Shown: positions 8,430 to 16,530, numbered from the stretch's first letter. The stretch is 50,098 bases of DNA from UBA3775 sp964584255 (GCA_964584255.1 CAZOZM010000013.1:1-50098), one strand, 5' to 3'. Notes: generated from the sequence alone by a model not told the origin. Numbers and translations are program-made.

Positions 8430-8458
8430 TTGAAAATTGAGAAGAAATAGTGTATATA
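8430..8458 (+). promoter_or_regulatory. Promoter for the structured RNA
   Basis: TTGAAA (8430-8435), a 17-bp spacer and TATATA (8453-8458; TATAAT is also present at 8455-8460) form a promoter with no gene behind it for about 400 bp. The GTCACAAAA element at 8414-8425 abuts it. Confidence 0.5.
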
Positions 8459-8464
8459 ATATAT

Positions 8465-8704
8465 AACCTGATTAACAAACATCAGGTTGACAAATCTCAT
8501 AAAATTTTCAATCTAACCATGCTTAAATGTTTTTTCGTTAGAAAAGTTATAGACAAGAGAGAGAACAAAAACGAAAAGACAAAACTGATAAGATTTCCGG
8601 TTACCGGAAACACCTGTCTGACCAACACCTCTATACGGCAGACGGAGTGTAAACGTCGGCGGTCCCCTCCGTCGACGGATCGGTATCCGGGATTTTTTTT
8701 GCCT
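8465..8704 (+). ncRNA. Candidate structured non-coding RNA
   Basis: Between the promoter and a terminator lies a stretch with several exact stems: AACCTGAT/ATCAGGTT (8465-8488), TTTCCGG-TTA-CCGGAAA (8594-8610), GACGGAG/CTCCGTC (8641-8673) and CGGAT-CGGT-ATCCG (8676-8689). The only frame across it (8450-8725) has no ribosome binding site and an odd composition, so I do not call it coding. It matches no riboswitch I can recognise; it is clearly not a glycine or c-di-GMP-I aptamer. It may be a free small RNA or an attenuated leader. Confidence 0.45.
8676..8700 (+). terminator. Rho-independent terminator of the structured RNA
   Basis: A 5-bp stem with a CGGT tetraloop (CGGAT/ATCCG) is followed by GGGA and eight T residues. 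A stronger stem, GACGGAG/CTCCGTC, lies directly before it. A second T run follows at 8704-8709. Confidence 0.6.
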
Positions 8705-8739
8705 TTTTTAGAAAAATCCCTTTAATGTAAATTTATGTG

Positions 8740-8748
8740 TGCTATAAT
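8740..8748 (+). promoter_or_regulatory. Extended -10 promoter for the DUF2752 gene
   Basis: TGCTATAAT is a perfect extended -10 element (TGN plus TATAAT). The -35 is poor, as is usual for this class. It is the first promoter after the upstream terminator. Confidence 0.5.
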
Positions 8749-8869
8749 GAACACGGTGAACTGAGCGGACGGTGAAATTACCGTGCGATGCAGTCACGAG
8801 GTGAAGAGCAAAGCATTTTTTCGCCGTTTTGGTGAGAATGGAGCAGAGAATAAAGAGGTAAGCGGCAGG

Positions 8870-9292
8870 ATGAACGGTGGCGGTATAAGAAAACCTTCAA
8901 AAGATACCATAAAACTTGTCTTTTTTATAGCAATAATATATATACTTCTGGAGTCGGCCGGGATAACATGCCCGATAAAGTTTATGACAGGCATTTCATG
9001 TGCCGGGTGCGGCATGTCAAGGGCGTGGCTTGCGGTATTGAAGCCGGATTTAACGGCTGCATTTAAGTTTCATCCGCTCTTTTTTTTGCCGCCAATAGTG
9101 GTTGTTCTGTATTTTTTGCGCTCGAGAATAAACAGAAAAATTTATCTTGGCATAATGTATGCAGCCGGAGCGGCATTTATCTTTATATATTTGTACAGAA
9201 TGCTTTTCGCAGGGGGAGATATTGATGTTTTCGAACCTGAAAACGGTTTCTTTGTCCGTATTCTGAGGAAATTTTTCCGGATATGTGAGTAA
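8870..9292 (+). CDS. DUF2752 small membrane protein
   Basis: This 140-residue protein has three hydrophobic segments and the family hallmark CPIKFMTGISCAGCGMSRAWLAV, in which conserved Cys and Gly residues surround a CxGCGMTR-like core. The function of DUF2752 is not established. It is common near envelope and secretion genes. A GTG at 8783 would add 29 mostly polar residues; I prefer the ATG at 8870 because the membrane protein proper begins there, though the ribosome binding site (AGAGGT) is weak. It precedes a probable acyl-transfer cluster but is separated from it by 150 bp. Confidence 0.7.
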   Translation: MNGGGIRKPSKDTIKLVFFIAIIYILLESAGITCPIKFMTGISCAGCGMSRAWLAVLKPDLTAAFKFHPLFFLPPIVVVLYFLRSRINRKIYLGIMYAAGAAFIFIYLYRMLFAGGDIDVFEPENGFFVRILRKFFRICE

Positions 9293-9442
9293 AATTGAAA
9301 ACTGAGACAATATCGTAAGAATTTCTTAAGCATAAAGTAACACCTTTGAGAACGAAGTGGTGTAAAATGCACATGCTGTGGTCGTCATGCGTGAGACGGG
9401 TTTTGACGGCTGCATTTATACGTTTTAAGGATGGGAATGAGG

Positions 9443-10837
9443 ATGGTTTTCAGTAGTTTGAAATTTATATGTATTTTTATGCCTGTTTTTTTTACAGTGT
9501 ACTATATATTACCTGCGAAATGCAGGAATTTTTTACTTCTTTCGGGAAGTCTTATTTTTTATTTTGTCGGCACGGTTGAAATGCCGGCATATTTTATGCT
9601 TTTTGTCTTGAGTATATTTGTCGATTTCCTTGTCGGTGTGGGAATCGAAAGGTATTCAGGGAGAAAAAAGCTGATTTTGGGATTCGGTATATGTTTTCAT
9701 CTTATTACGTTTGGATTTCTCAAATATTCAGGATTCCTAACCGGTGAGATGGCAAAGCTGATACCGGGTTTTGAAACGGTACTTGAAATTGTGATGCCGA
9801 TAGGAATCTCCTTTTATACTTTTCAGGGGATTTCTTACATAATTGATGTTTACAGGGGAACGATTAAGGCGGAAGAGAGCCTTTTAAGATATGCAGTCTA
9901 TATTTCAATGTTTGAACAGCTTATTGCCGGACCGATAGTAACATACTCTCAGGTAAAAGAGGAACTTTCGAAACGTAAGATAAGCATAAACATGGTACTT
10001 CACGGAATGGGAGTGTTTGTCTTCGGACTCGGGCTCAAGGTTCTGTTGGCAAATCCTCTTGGTAAGCTTTGGAGTCAGGTCGGTGCAATCGGTTTTGAAA
10101 GCATTTCCACGCCGCTTAGCTGGATGGCTCTTATTGCATATACTTTTCAGATTTATTTTGATTTCTTAGGTTACTCACTCATGGCAATAGGCCTTGGAGA
10201 GATGCTCGGATTCAAGCTTCCGCAGAACTTCAATCATCCTTATACAAGTCTTACAATGACGGAGTTCTGGAGAAGATGGCACATAACACTGGGTTCATGG
10301 TTCAGGGAATATGTATACATACCTTTGGGCGGAAATAAAGAGGGAGGCCTTAAAACCGTCCGCAATCTTTTTGCCGTATGGATGCTGACCGGTATCTGGC
10401 ACGGAGCCGGATATAATTTTATTCTTTGGGGATTTGTGATTTTTCTCATAATTACCATTGAAAAACTGTTTACGGGTCGGTTTTTTAAAACCCATCCTCT
10501 TTTCGGACACATTTACATGATTATTCTGATACCTCTTACATGGGCGGTTTTTGCGATTGAGGATATAAAGCAGCTCGGAATCTTCTTTAGAAGACTTTTC
10601 CCTTTCGGTGGGGAACAGATATGGTCGGTTTTTCAGTATGACTATCTTAAATACCTCAAGAGCTATGGAATATTTCTGCTTGTCGGATTAATTTTTTCAA
10701 CTAAAATTCCATATCGAAAGCTTAAATTCATTGGCAGCCGGGTTGTGATTTTTATACTGCTGACGGCGATTTTTGCAGGAAGCCTGTACTGTATGTATAA
10801 AGGGCTTGATGATCCGTTTTTATATTACAGATTTTAG
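9443..10837 (+). CDS. MBOAT family O-acyltransferase (AlgI/DltB-like)
   Basis: This multi-spanning membrane protein of about 464 aa has the typical start MVFSSLKFICIFMPVFF, the motif MPIGISFYTFQGISYIIDVYRG, and the acyltransferase core TEFWRRWHITLGSWFREYVYIPLGGN followed by WMLTGIWHGAGYNFILWG, which contains the invariant active-site His. AlgI and DltB pass an acyl group from a cytoplasmic donor to a carrier or polymer outside the membrane. In-frame ATGs at 9431 and 9437 exist; the family consensus start favours 9443. The SGNH protein encoded next is the usual partner that completes the transfer. Confidence 0.9.
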   Translation: MVFSSLKFICIFMPVFFTVYYILPAKCRNFLLLSGSLIFYFVGTVEMPAYFMLFVLSIFVDFLVGVGIERYSGRKKLILGFGICFHLITFGFLKYSGFLTGEMAKLIPGFETVLEIVMPIGISFYTFQGISYIIDVYRGTIKAEESLLRYAVYISMFEQLIAGPIVTYSQVKEELSKRKISINMVLHGMGVFVFGLGLKVLLANPLGKLWSQVGAIGFESISTPLSWMALIAYTFQIYFDFLGYSLMAIGLGEMLGFKLPQNFNHPYTSLTMTEFWRRWHITLGSWFREYVYIPLGGNKEGGLKTVRNLFAVWMLTGIWHGAGYNFILWGFVIFLIITIEKLFTGRFFKTHPLFGHIYMIILIPLTWAVFAIEDIKQLGIFFRRLFPFGGEQIWSVFQYDYLKYLKSYGIFLLVGLIFSTKIPYRKLKFIGSRVVIFILLTAIFAGSLYCMYKGLDDPFLYYRF

Positions 10838-10941
10838 GTGAAGAGGACGGACAGTGGAAGTTTTCGTACAGACGGTGAAGTCAAAGGCTTTGATTTTGCC
10901 GGAGATTGAATAATAAAAAGAATGGTTTAGGGAGTATGAAT

Positions 10942-11898
10942 ATGAAGAAACAAAATATCTTAACTGCCGCTTTTCTTATACTGGCAGTTATTGCGGCATT
11001 TGCATATAACGGACTGAAACCGGAAAAAGAACAGAAGACACAGGAAGATTATTCACTTGATGACTATGATTTCAGTGACATTTACGGAGTGGCAACATCA
11101 GGAAAGTCGGATGCGGAAGTGACTCCGGAGGTGACGAAGGCGGAACCGTCAGTAAGTGTTACGCCGACAGACGTGCCACAGGCGACTGCCACGTCTACAC
11201 CGACGGAAATTGTGGAAGTTGCCACGTTGACGGCAACTCCTGCACCGACAAATACACCTGCACCGACAAGCACGCCGGCACCAACGCCTACACCGGTTCC
11301 GGAATATACCGGAGAGAAGGTTGATGTCAGCAGCAGTGAAACACTGTTTATCGGTGACTCGAGAACGGTAGGTATAAAAGAGTATGCTTCAATAAAGAAT
11401 GCGGATTTTTACTGCTCGGTAGGTATGAGTGTTTACAATGCGAACGGTCAGGAAATTGATATTGCCGGAGTCGGTAAGGTAAACCTTGAAACACTGCTTG
11501 GCAGCCGTGCCTATGGAAAAATATATGTCATGCTCGGTATTAACGAGATTGGATATGATTTTAATACTACGGTAAGAAAGTACGCTTCACTGTTGCAGAC
11601 TATAAGGGAAAAACAGCCGGAAGCAATCATTTTCGTGGAAGCAAATCTGCATGTTTCAAAAAGAAAGTCGGATTCGGACAGCCAGATAAATAATCCGGCA
11701 ATAAACAGATTTAATGCTGCAATTTCCGGATTTGCAGATGATAAGAGCTGTTTCTATCTTGATGTTAATCCGATTTTTGATGACGGATATGGAAATCTTA
11801 AGTCAGACATGACGGGAGACGGAGTTCATCTGTATGCGAAGTATTATATAGACTGGGCTAAGTGGATTGAAGAGGAAACCACAAAGAGGTGTAACTAA
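10942..11898 (+). CDS. Membrane-anchored SGNH hydrolase-like protein with a Thr/Pro linker
   Basis: An N-terminal membrane anchor (residues 5-23) is followed by an acidic stretch, a low-complexity Thr/Pro/Ala linker (about 70-120, with TPAPTNTPAPTSTPAP) that probably crosses the cell wall, and an SGNH domain. Catalytic candidates are S140 in FIGDSRT, N201 in MLGINEIG and the pair D293/H296 in GDGVHLY. SGNH proteins of this kind transfer or remove O-acetyl groups on extracellular glycans. Start choice: AGGGAG at 10929-10934 sits 7 bases before the ATG at 10942, against a TTG at 10906. The gene lies 104 bp after the MBOAT gene and gives 318 aa. Confidence 0.85.
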   Translation: MKKQNILTAAFLILAVIAAFAYNGLKPEKEQKTQEDYSLDDYDFSDIYGVATSGKSDAEVTPEVTKAEPSVSVTPTDVPQATATSTPTEIVEVATLTATPAPTNTPAPTSTPAPTPTPVPEYTGEKVDVSSSETLFIGDSRTVGIKEYASIKNADFYCSVGMSVYNANGQEIDIAGVGKVNLETLLGSRAYGKIYVMLGINEIGYDFNTTVRKYASLLQTIREKQPEAIIFVEANLHVSKRKSDSDSQINNPAINRFNAAISGFADDKSCFYLDVNPIFDDGYGNLKSDMTGDGVHLYAKYYIDWAKWIEEETTKRCN

Positions 11899-12000
11899 AT
11901 ACATTGACTTTAAGTGAGTGATTGGTTACTGTATACCAATCGGCTTGTTACAACGCGTGTTCCGGCCGGATACAGGACAGAAGATTAAGGAGAGTTTAAA

Positions 12001-12690
12001 GTGGCAAAGATATTAAATGAATGGGAACGCATGGTAAGCGGAAGGCTGTATAATGCGGCAAGTCCGGATATTGCAAAGCAGCATATGCAGGGACTTTCAA
12101 GATGCGATAAATTTAACAGAATACCGGTGCGGAGAATGAAAGCGAAACAGAAGGCACTGGAAAAACTCATTCCTTCAGCTAAGGGAAAGGGACTTGGTGT
12201 GTTTGCACCGCTTTACTGCGAGTACGGAGTAAATATTCATGTCGGAAATGAGTGTTTCATGAACTACAACTGTGTATTGCTTGACATATCGCCGATAACT
12301 CTGGGCAACAGTGTGTGGCTTGGTGCAAACGTAACGCTGGCGACTCCGAATCATCCTTTTATTGCGGAGGAAAGATGCAATGCGGATTATCCGGACGGCA
12401 GACATGACCTTGAGTATTCGGAACCGATTACAATAAAGGACGGATGCTGGATATGTTCCGGTGCAACGATCTGCGGCGGCGTGACAATCGGTGAAAACAG
12501 CATAGTTGCCGCCGGTGCGGTGGTTACGAGGGATATTCCTCCAAACAGCATTGCGGCCGGAGTTCCTGCAAGAGTAATACGTCAGATAGATGAAGAGGAC
12601 CGTATTAATGTGTGGGAAACATATATGAATAACGAACTGCCTCTGTCATCAAGAAAGGCGGTACAGCGCAGACAGGCAGGGAAAAACTGA
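12001..12690 (+). CDS. Hexapeptide-repeat O-acetyltransferase (maltose/galactoside type)
   Basis: The protein has the N-terminal helical Mac domain (residues about 4-60: WERMVSGRLYNAASPDI) and then a left-handed beta-helix of hexapeptide repeats, including SVWLGANVTLATPNHP, with the catalytic-type His in the NHP motif, and CSGATICGGVTIGENSIVAAGAVVTRDIP. It would transfer acetyl from acetyl-CoA to a sugar hydroxyl in the cytoplasm. The start is a GTG with AAGGAGAG upstream. Its length is 229 aa, with a C-terminal extension of about 25 residues. Its place after MBOAT and SGNH genes may be functional, but it has a 102-bp gap and the substrate is unknown. Confidence 0.85.
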   Translation: MAKILNEWERMVSGRLYNAASPDIAKQHMQGLSRCDKFNRIPVRRMKAKQKALEKLIPSAKGKGLGVFAPLYCEYGVNIHVGNECFMNYNCVLLDISPITLGNSVWLGANVTLATPNHPFIAEERCNADYPDGRHDLEYSEPITIKDGCWICSGATICGGVTIGENSIVAAGAVVTRDIPPNSIAAGVPARVIRQIDEEDRINVWETYMNNELPLSSRKAVQRRQAGKN

Positions 12691-12767
12691 TAACGGCAGG
12701 TTTTAGGATGTGAACGGCAGTTATGGGGAAATCTGTCAAAAAAATGAAAAAAGTGTGAAATTATGGC

Positions 12768-12796
12768 TTGAATGTTTTTATAAAAAGTGATAGCAT
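12768..12796 (+). promoter_or_regulatory. Promoter upstream of the glycine riboswitch
   Basis: TTGAAT (12768-12773), a 17-bp spacer and TAGCAT (12791-12796) lie about 30 bp before the first stem of the riboswitch, a suitable distance for its transcription start. Confidence 0.5.
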
Positions 12797-12824
12797 ATTA
12801 ACCGTTGGTTGAAAACTGAATAAT

Positions 12825-13000
12825 GTGTGTGAGTTGAAGTGTTCAGGAAACGGATAATTATCCTCCGAAGGAGTAAAACTCTCAGGCATTCCGAAAGGAA
12901 TTAAGACTGAACATGAATCACACTCTGGAGACACTTATCAAGGTAAGGGCCGAAGGGGCAAAGGTGGAATTTACTGAATCTCTCAGGCAAAAGGACAGAG
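12825..13000 (+). promoter_or_regulatory. Tandem glycine riboswitch
   Basis: Two adjacent aptamers are readable. The first has P1 stem TGTTCAG (12840-12846) with CTGAACA (12907-12913) and the conserved CCGAAGGAGTAAAACTCTCAGG core. The second has P1 CTCTG (12923-12927) with CAGAG (12996-13000) and the core GGCCGAAGGGGCAA then CTCTCAGGCAAAAGGACAGAG-type ending. A GTGTG/CACAC outer pairing (from 12825, with 12919-12923) may form the leader-linker kink-turn. It precedes an AGCS symporter, a standard target. Glycine binding probably controls symporter expression through the hairpin at 13013-13030 or the start region. Confidence 0.92.
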
Positions 13001-13012
13001 TTTATATATAAA

Positions 13013-13036
13013 AGACAGTTTACGCTGTCTCCTTTT
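13013..13036 (+). terminator. Expression-platform hairpin after the glycine riboswitch
   Basis: AGACAG-TTTACG-CTGTCT forms a stem directly after the second aptamer, followed by CCTTTTGTT, a weak T tract. It is placed as an intrinsic terminator that ligand binding could allow or prevent. The direction of control cannot be settled from this alone. Confidence 0.5.
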
Positions 13037-13126
13037 GTTACGATTTGACAGGCATATTCCGCAGGGAGTGTGCCTTTTTTTTAATCAACAATTTGCAATC
13101 CGGGAAACCGGGGAAAAGGAGTAGTC

Positions 13127-14542
13127 ATGCTTGAACAGATAAGCGACGTATTAACTAAAATTGATGATTTTGTGTGGGGACTTCCCCTCATAATCTTCAT
13201 TCTTGCTGCAGGAATTTTCCTTACGATTCGTCTTCGCGGAACACAGTTTGTGAACCTTGGAAGAGCTTTTCGTTACATCGTAAAGAATGAAAAGAGCGGA
13301 ACGGAAGGAGAGGTAAGCAGTTTTGCGGCATTATGTACGGCACTTTCCGCAACAATCGGTACAGGAAACATTGTCGGTGTTGCAACAGCGATTGTAGCCG
13401 GCGGACCGGGAGCTCTCTTCTGGATGTGGCTTGCAGCCCTTCTCGGAACTGCAACCAAGTATGCGGAATGTCTTCTTGCAGTTAAGTACAGACAGGTAGC
13501 CGAAGACGGACATGTTGTCGGCGGACCTTTCTACTATATTGAAAAGGGAATGGGTGTTAAGTGGAAGTGGCTTGCAAAGATTTTTGCATTCTTCGGCGTT
13601 GGCGTTGGTCTCTTCGGTATCGGTACTTTCACTCAGGTAAATGGTATTGCATCAGCAGTAAATAATTTCTTTGATCCTGAAAATTCATGGACCGTTGAGC
13701 TTTTTGGAAATACATATTCATGGACTGTTGTTATCTGCTGTCTCATTCTTACACTGTGCGTGGCACTTGTTGTAATCGGCGGACTTCAGAGAATCTCAAA
13801 GGTTGCTCAGGTAGTAGTTCCATTTATGGCAGCTCTTTATGTTATTGCAGGACTTCTTATCATTTTCTGCAACATTACAAAGGTTCCTGCAGCAATCGTT
13901 ACAATTATTAAGAGTGCATTTGGTCTCCGCGCAGCAGCCGGTGGTGCTGTCGGTGCCATGATAGTTGCAATGCAGAAGGGTATTGCAAGAGGTATCTTCT
14001 CAAACGAGGCAGGTCTCGGAAGTGCCCCTATCGCAGCGGCAACGGCACAGACAAATGAATGTGTCCGTCAGGGATTCGTTTCAATGACAGGAACATTTAT
14101 TGATACGGTTATCATCTGTACAATGACAGGTCTTGCAATTGTAATTACAGGTGCATGGGACATGGGACTTGAAGGTGTTGCAGTAACAACAAAGGCATTC
14201 CAGATGGGACTTCCATTCCCTAAGGAAGTTGCTTCCTTCATTCTTATGCTTTGTCTCGTATTCTTCGCATTCACAACAATTCTCGGATGGGATTTCTATT
14301 CAGAAAGATGTCTTGAATATCTTACGGGAACAACAAAGTTTGTTAAACCATACAGATGGCTTTACATTCTTTGTGTATTTATCGGACCATATATGACAGT
14401 AAGTGCAGTATGGACAATTGCAGATATATTTAACGGACTTATGGCGATTCCAAACCTTATTGCGGTGCTTGCATTGAGCGGAGTCGTTGCCAAGGAAACA
14501 AAAGATTACATGAGACGTGTCAAGGCCAAGGAAATTGATTAA
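13127..14542 (+). CDS. AGCS family sodium:alanine/glycine symporter
   Basis: This 471-residue membrane protein with about ten helices has the AGCS signatures: TALSATIGTGNIVGVATAI near the N-terminus, the long YAECLLAVKYR segment, and GIARGIFSNEAGLGSAPIAAATAQT in the middle. It imports alanine or glycine with sodium, and the glycine riboswitch upstream points to glycine. AAAAGGAGTAGTC precedes the ATG. Codon choice (frequent CTT, GCA and TTC) looks like that of a well-expressed gene. A terminator follows at 14621, so it is a single-gene transcript. Confidence 0.92.
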   Translation: MLEQISDVLTKIDDFVWGLPLIIFILAAGIFLTIRLRGTQFVNLGRAFRYIVKNEKSGTEGEVSSFAALCTALSATIGTGNIVGVATAIVAGGPGALFWMWLAALLGTATKYAECLLAVKYRQVAEDGHVVGGPFYYIEKGMGVKWKWLAKIFAFFGVGVGLFGIGTFTQVNGIASAVNNFFDPENSWTVELFGNTYSWTVVICCLILTLCVALVVIGGLQRISKVAQVVVPFMAALYVIAGLLIIFCNITKVPAAIVTIIKSAFGLRAAAGGAVGAMIVAMQKGIARGIFSNEAGLGSAPIAAATAQTNECVRQGFVSMTGTFIDTVIICTMTGLAIVITGAWDMGLEGVAVTTKAFQMGLPFPKEVASFILMLCLVFFAFTTILGWDFYSERCLEYLTGTTKFVKPYRWLYILCVFIGPYMTVSAVWTIADIFNGLMAIPNLIAVLALSGVVAKETKDYMRRVKAKEID

Positions 14543-14620
14543 TTAAGACCATTCAAAAGGTAATGGCACAAAACGGCATTGTCGTAAGATTGTCATCTTT
14601 GCAATATTTTAGTGTTAACG

Positions 14621-14660
14621 GGACGGAGGGCAGTGTAAGGCCTTCCGTCTTTTTTTGCGC
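14621..14660 (+). terminator. Rho-independent terminator after the symporter gene
   Basis: GACGGAGGG pairs with CCTTCCGTC across a short loop, with one wobble pair, and is followed by seven T residues. Confidence 0.8.
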
Positions 14661-14682
14661 TGTTTTGTAAAGGAGAGGTGAA

Positions 14683-14715
14683 ATGGAAAAAAATATTGCA
14701 AAAAGGCAGGTATAA
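14683..14715 (+). CDS. Possible 10-aa leader peptide
   Basis: AAAGGAGAGGTGAA, a very strong ribosome binding site, precedes an ATG opening MEKNIAKRQV and a TAA stop. The stop codon lies in the loop of the hairpin at 14705-14722. No longer frame follows, so if it is translated it is a leader peptide. It lies about 165 bp upstream of the EAL gene but before that gene's better promoter. Confidence 0.35.
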   Translation: MEKNIAKRQV

Positions 14716-14733
14716 ACCTGCCGACAGACCTGC
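14705..14733 (+). other. Hairpin with a competing third strand
   Basis: GGCAGGT-ATAA-ACCTGCC is a perfect stem (14705-14722). A second ACCTGC follows at 14728-14733 and could pair with the same left arm, so two alternative structures exist. There is no T tract. Together with the short ORF whose stop lies in the loop, this resembles a translational attenuator. Confidence 0.4.
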
Positions 14734-14758
14734 TTGCAACGTGTTTGAAAAATTTACT

Positions 14759-14787
14759 GTGACTTTCGGACGGTATTGTTTTATAAT
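14759..14787 (+). promoter_or_regulatory. Promoter upstream of the EAL-domain gene
   Basis: GTGACT (14759-14764), a 17-bp spacer and TATAAT (14782-14787) lie 94 bp before the start codon. I see nothing else in the rest of the 14734-14880 interval. Confidence 0.5.
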
Positions 14788-14880
14788 ATGCTTGTGAAAT
14801 GTATAAAAATGCGAAAATTCAGTATGACTTTGTAAGTCATCCGCCGGCATGGTCTGCGGGTGCAGAGGAAGAGAGGAAGA

Positions 14881-16530
14881 ATGGAAGTATTCAGACAGAA
14901 GAGAAAGCTGCTTGTAATAGAGGACAATGACTTGAATCGTGGAATTCTCTCTGCGATTCTGGAGCGTGAATATGAGATAATGGAAGCTGAGGACGGTCAG
15001 AAAGGACTCGAACTTCTGACAAAACACTACAGAGAACTGTCGGCGATTTTACTTGATGTATATATGCCGTTGATGGACGGCTTTGAATTTATGGAAAAAG
15101 TTAAGGGAGACGTTATGCTGTCTTCCGTTCCGATTATTGTAACAACCGGAAGTGATAAGCAGGAAACGGAGATGCAGTGTCTCGAACTCGGAGCTTCCGA
15201 TTTCATCACGAAGCCTTACAGTCCCAAGGTTGTTATGGCAAGACTTCACAGCATAATAAAGCTTCATGAATCAGTGGCGGCACTTTCGGCAGTTGAGTTT
15301 GATGATGAAACGGGACTGTACACGAGACAGGCATTTTATCATCATGCCGCACAACTTATAAATATGCATTCGGATATAAGTTTTCATCTCGTAACGATTG
15401 AAATTGAGAATCTTAAGTTTATCAAAATGGTTCATGGAGAAAAAATGAGAAAGAAACTGATAAGGCATGTTGGACATGCTTTCTCGGAAGTGTTTTCTAG
15501 GGGAATCGGATTTCATGAGGGTTCGCAGCTCACGTTTATGATTCATTCCGACAGTGACATGGCAAATGTGCAGTGGCATGAAATGGCGAAAATGGTTACG
15601 GAAGGTGCTCCCGTAGACAATGTGATGATTAAATATGCAATTTATCCGAACATTGATAGAAATCCGGAGATTCCGGTGCTTTGTGAGAGACTTCAGTTTG
15701 CGCTTGACAGCATAAAGAACAATTACATGGTGAATCATGTTGTATATGACGAACAGCTTGTTGAAAAGCAGATGAAGGACAAGGCGATGGAGGAAGCTTT
15801 TGACGATGCCCTCGAAAAAAATGAGTTCGTGGTCTGGTATCAGCCGAAGTACAATCCGTTAACGGGCGAAATAGAAGCGGCCGAGGCTTTGGTTCGTTGG
15901 ATAACGCCTGATGGCAGGAGACTGAGTCCGGGAGAATTTATTCCGCTTTTTGAAAAAGACGGTCTTATAGTAAAACTGGATGAATTTGTGTTCAGCAGGG
16001 TATGTGATTTCCAAAAGGAAAGATATAATGCCGGACTTAAAATCTATCCGATATCGGTTAATCTTTCAAGAATCAGCCTTTTCCATGAAGATGTGATTGA
16101 GAGATACATAAGCATAACAAGGGAAAAGGGCGTAGAGGTAGAATATCTTCCTATTGAGCTGACGGAAACAATGATGAACAGCTCAATACGTTTAAGAGAG
16201 CTTACCGGGAAAATGATATCCAGAGGACTTCATCTTCATATGGATGATTTCGGTTCGGGATATTCGTCTCTGACGAGTCTTAATCAGATTAGTTTTGAAG
16301 CGGTTAAGCTTGATAAGGGTCTTGTTGATTATATTGGTGACAAAAAGGGAGAGGTTATACTCAGACATACAATAGGTATAGCAAAAGAGCTTGGAATGCA
16401 GGTCGTTGCCGAAGGGGTTGAAGAAAAGGCGCAGGTTGATTTCCTTGCGGAAGCAGGATGTGATCTGATTCAGGGATATTATTATTGCAAGCCTGTTCCG
16501 GAGCAGGAATTTGCAGAAATGCTCCGATAA
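14881..16530 (+). CDS. Response regulator with degenerate GGDEF and intact EAL (c-di-GMP phosphodiesterase)
   Basis: Domains in order are a receiver (1-125; E14/D15, phosphoacceptor D59 in LLDVYMPLMDG, K111), a degenerate GGDEF domain (about 140-290; the signature is replaced by EGSQLTF, so no cyclase activity is expected) and an EAL domain (about 300-549). EAL catalytic and metal residues appear complete: E335 in EALVRW, N394 in SVNLS, E426 in ELTET, D455/D456 in DDFGSG, K476, E511 in AEGVE and Q531. It should hydrolyse c-di-GMP to pGpG when phosphorylation permits. The ATG at 14881 follows AGAGGAAGA; a GTG at 14860 is less likely. The phosphodonor may be the hybrid kinase and HPt encoded downstream. 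Confidence 0.9.
   Translation: MEVFRQKRKLLVIEDNDLNRGILSAILEREYEIMEAEDGQKGLELLTKHYRELSAILLDVYMPLMDGFEFMEKVKGDVMLSSVPIIVTTGSDKQETEMQCLELGASDFITKPYSPKVVMARLHSIIKLHESVAALSAVEFDDETGLYTRQAFYHHAAQLINMHSDISFHLVTIEIENLKFIKMVHGEKMRKKLIRHVGHAFSEVFSRGIGFHEGSQLTFMIHSDSDMANVQWHEMAKMVTEGAPVDNVMIKYAIYPNIDRNPEIPVLCERLQFALDSIKNNYMVNHVVYDEQLVEKQMKDKAMEEAFDDALEKNEFVVWYQPKYNPLTGEIEAAEALVRWITPDGRRLSPGEFIPLFEKDGLIVKLDEFVFSRVCDFQKERYNAGLKIYPISVNLSRISLFHEDVIERYISITREKGVEVEYLPIELTETMMNSSIRLRELTGKMISRGLHLHMDDFGSGYSSLTSLNQISFEAVKLDKGLVDYIGDKKGEVILRHTIGIAKELGMQVVAEGVEEKAQVDFLAEAGCDLIQGYYYCKPVPEQEFAEMLR

Noticed and set aside
8450..8725. 91-aa plus-strand ORF after the LytTR gene
   Set aside because: The frame crosses a promoter, several perfect hairpins and a terminator, starts without a ribosome binding site and has a random-looking composition. 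A non-coding RNA explains it better.
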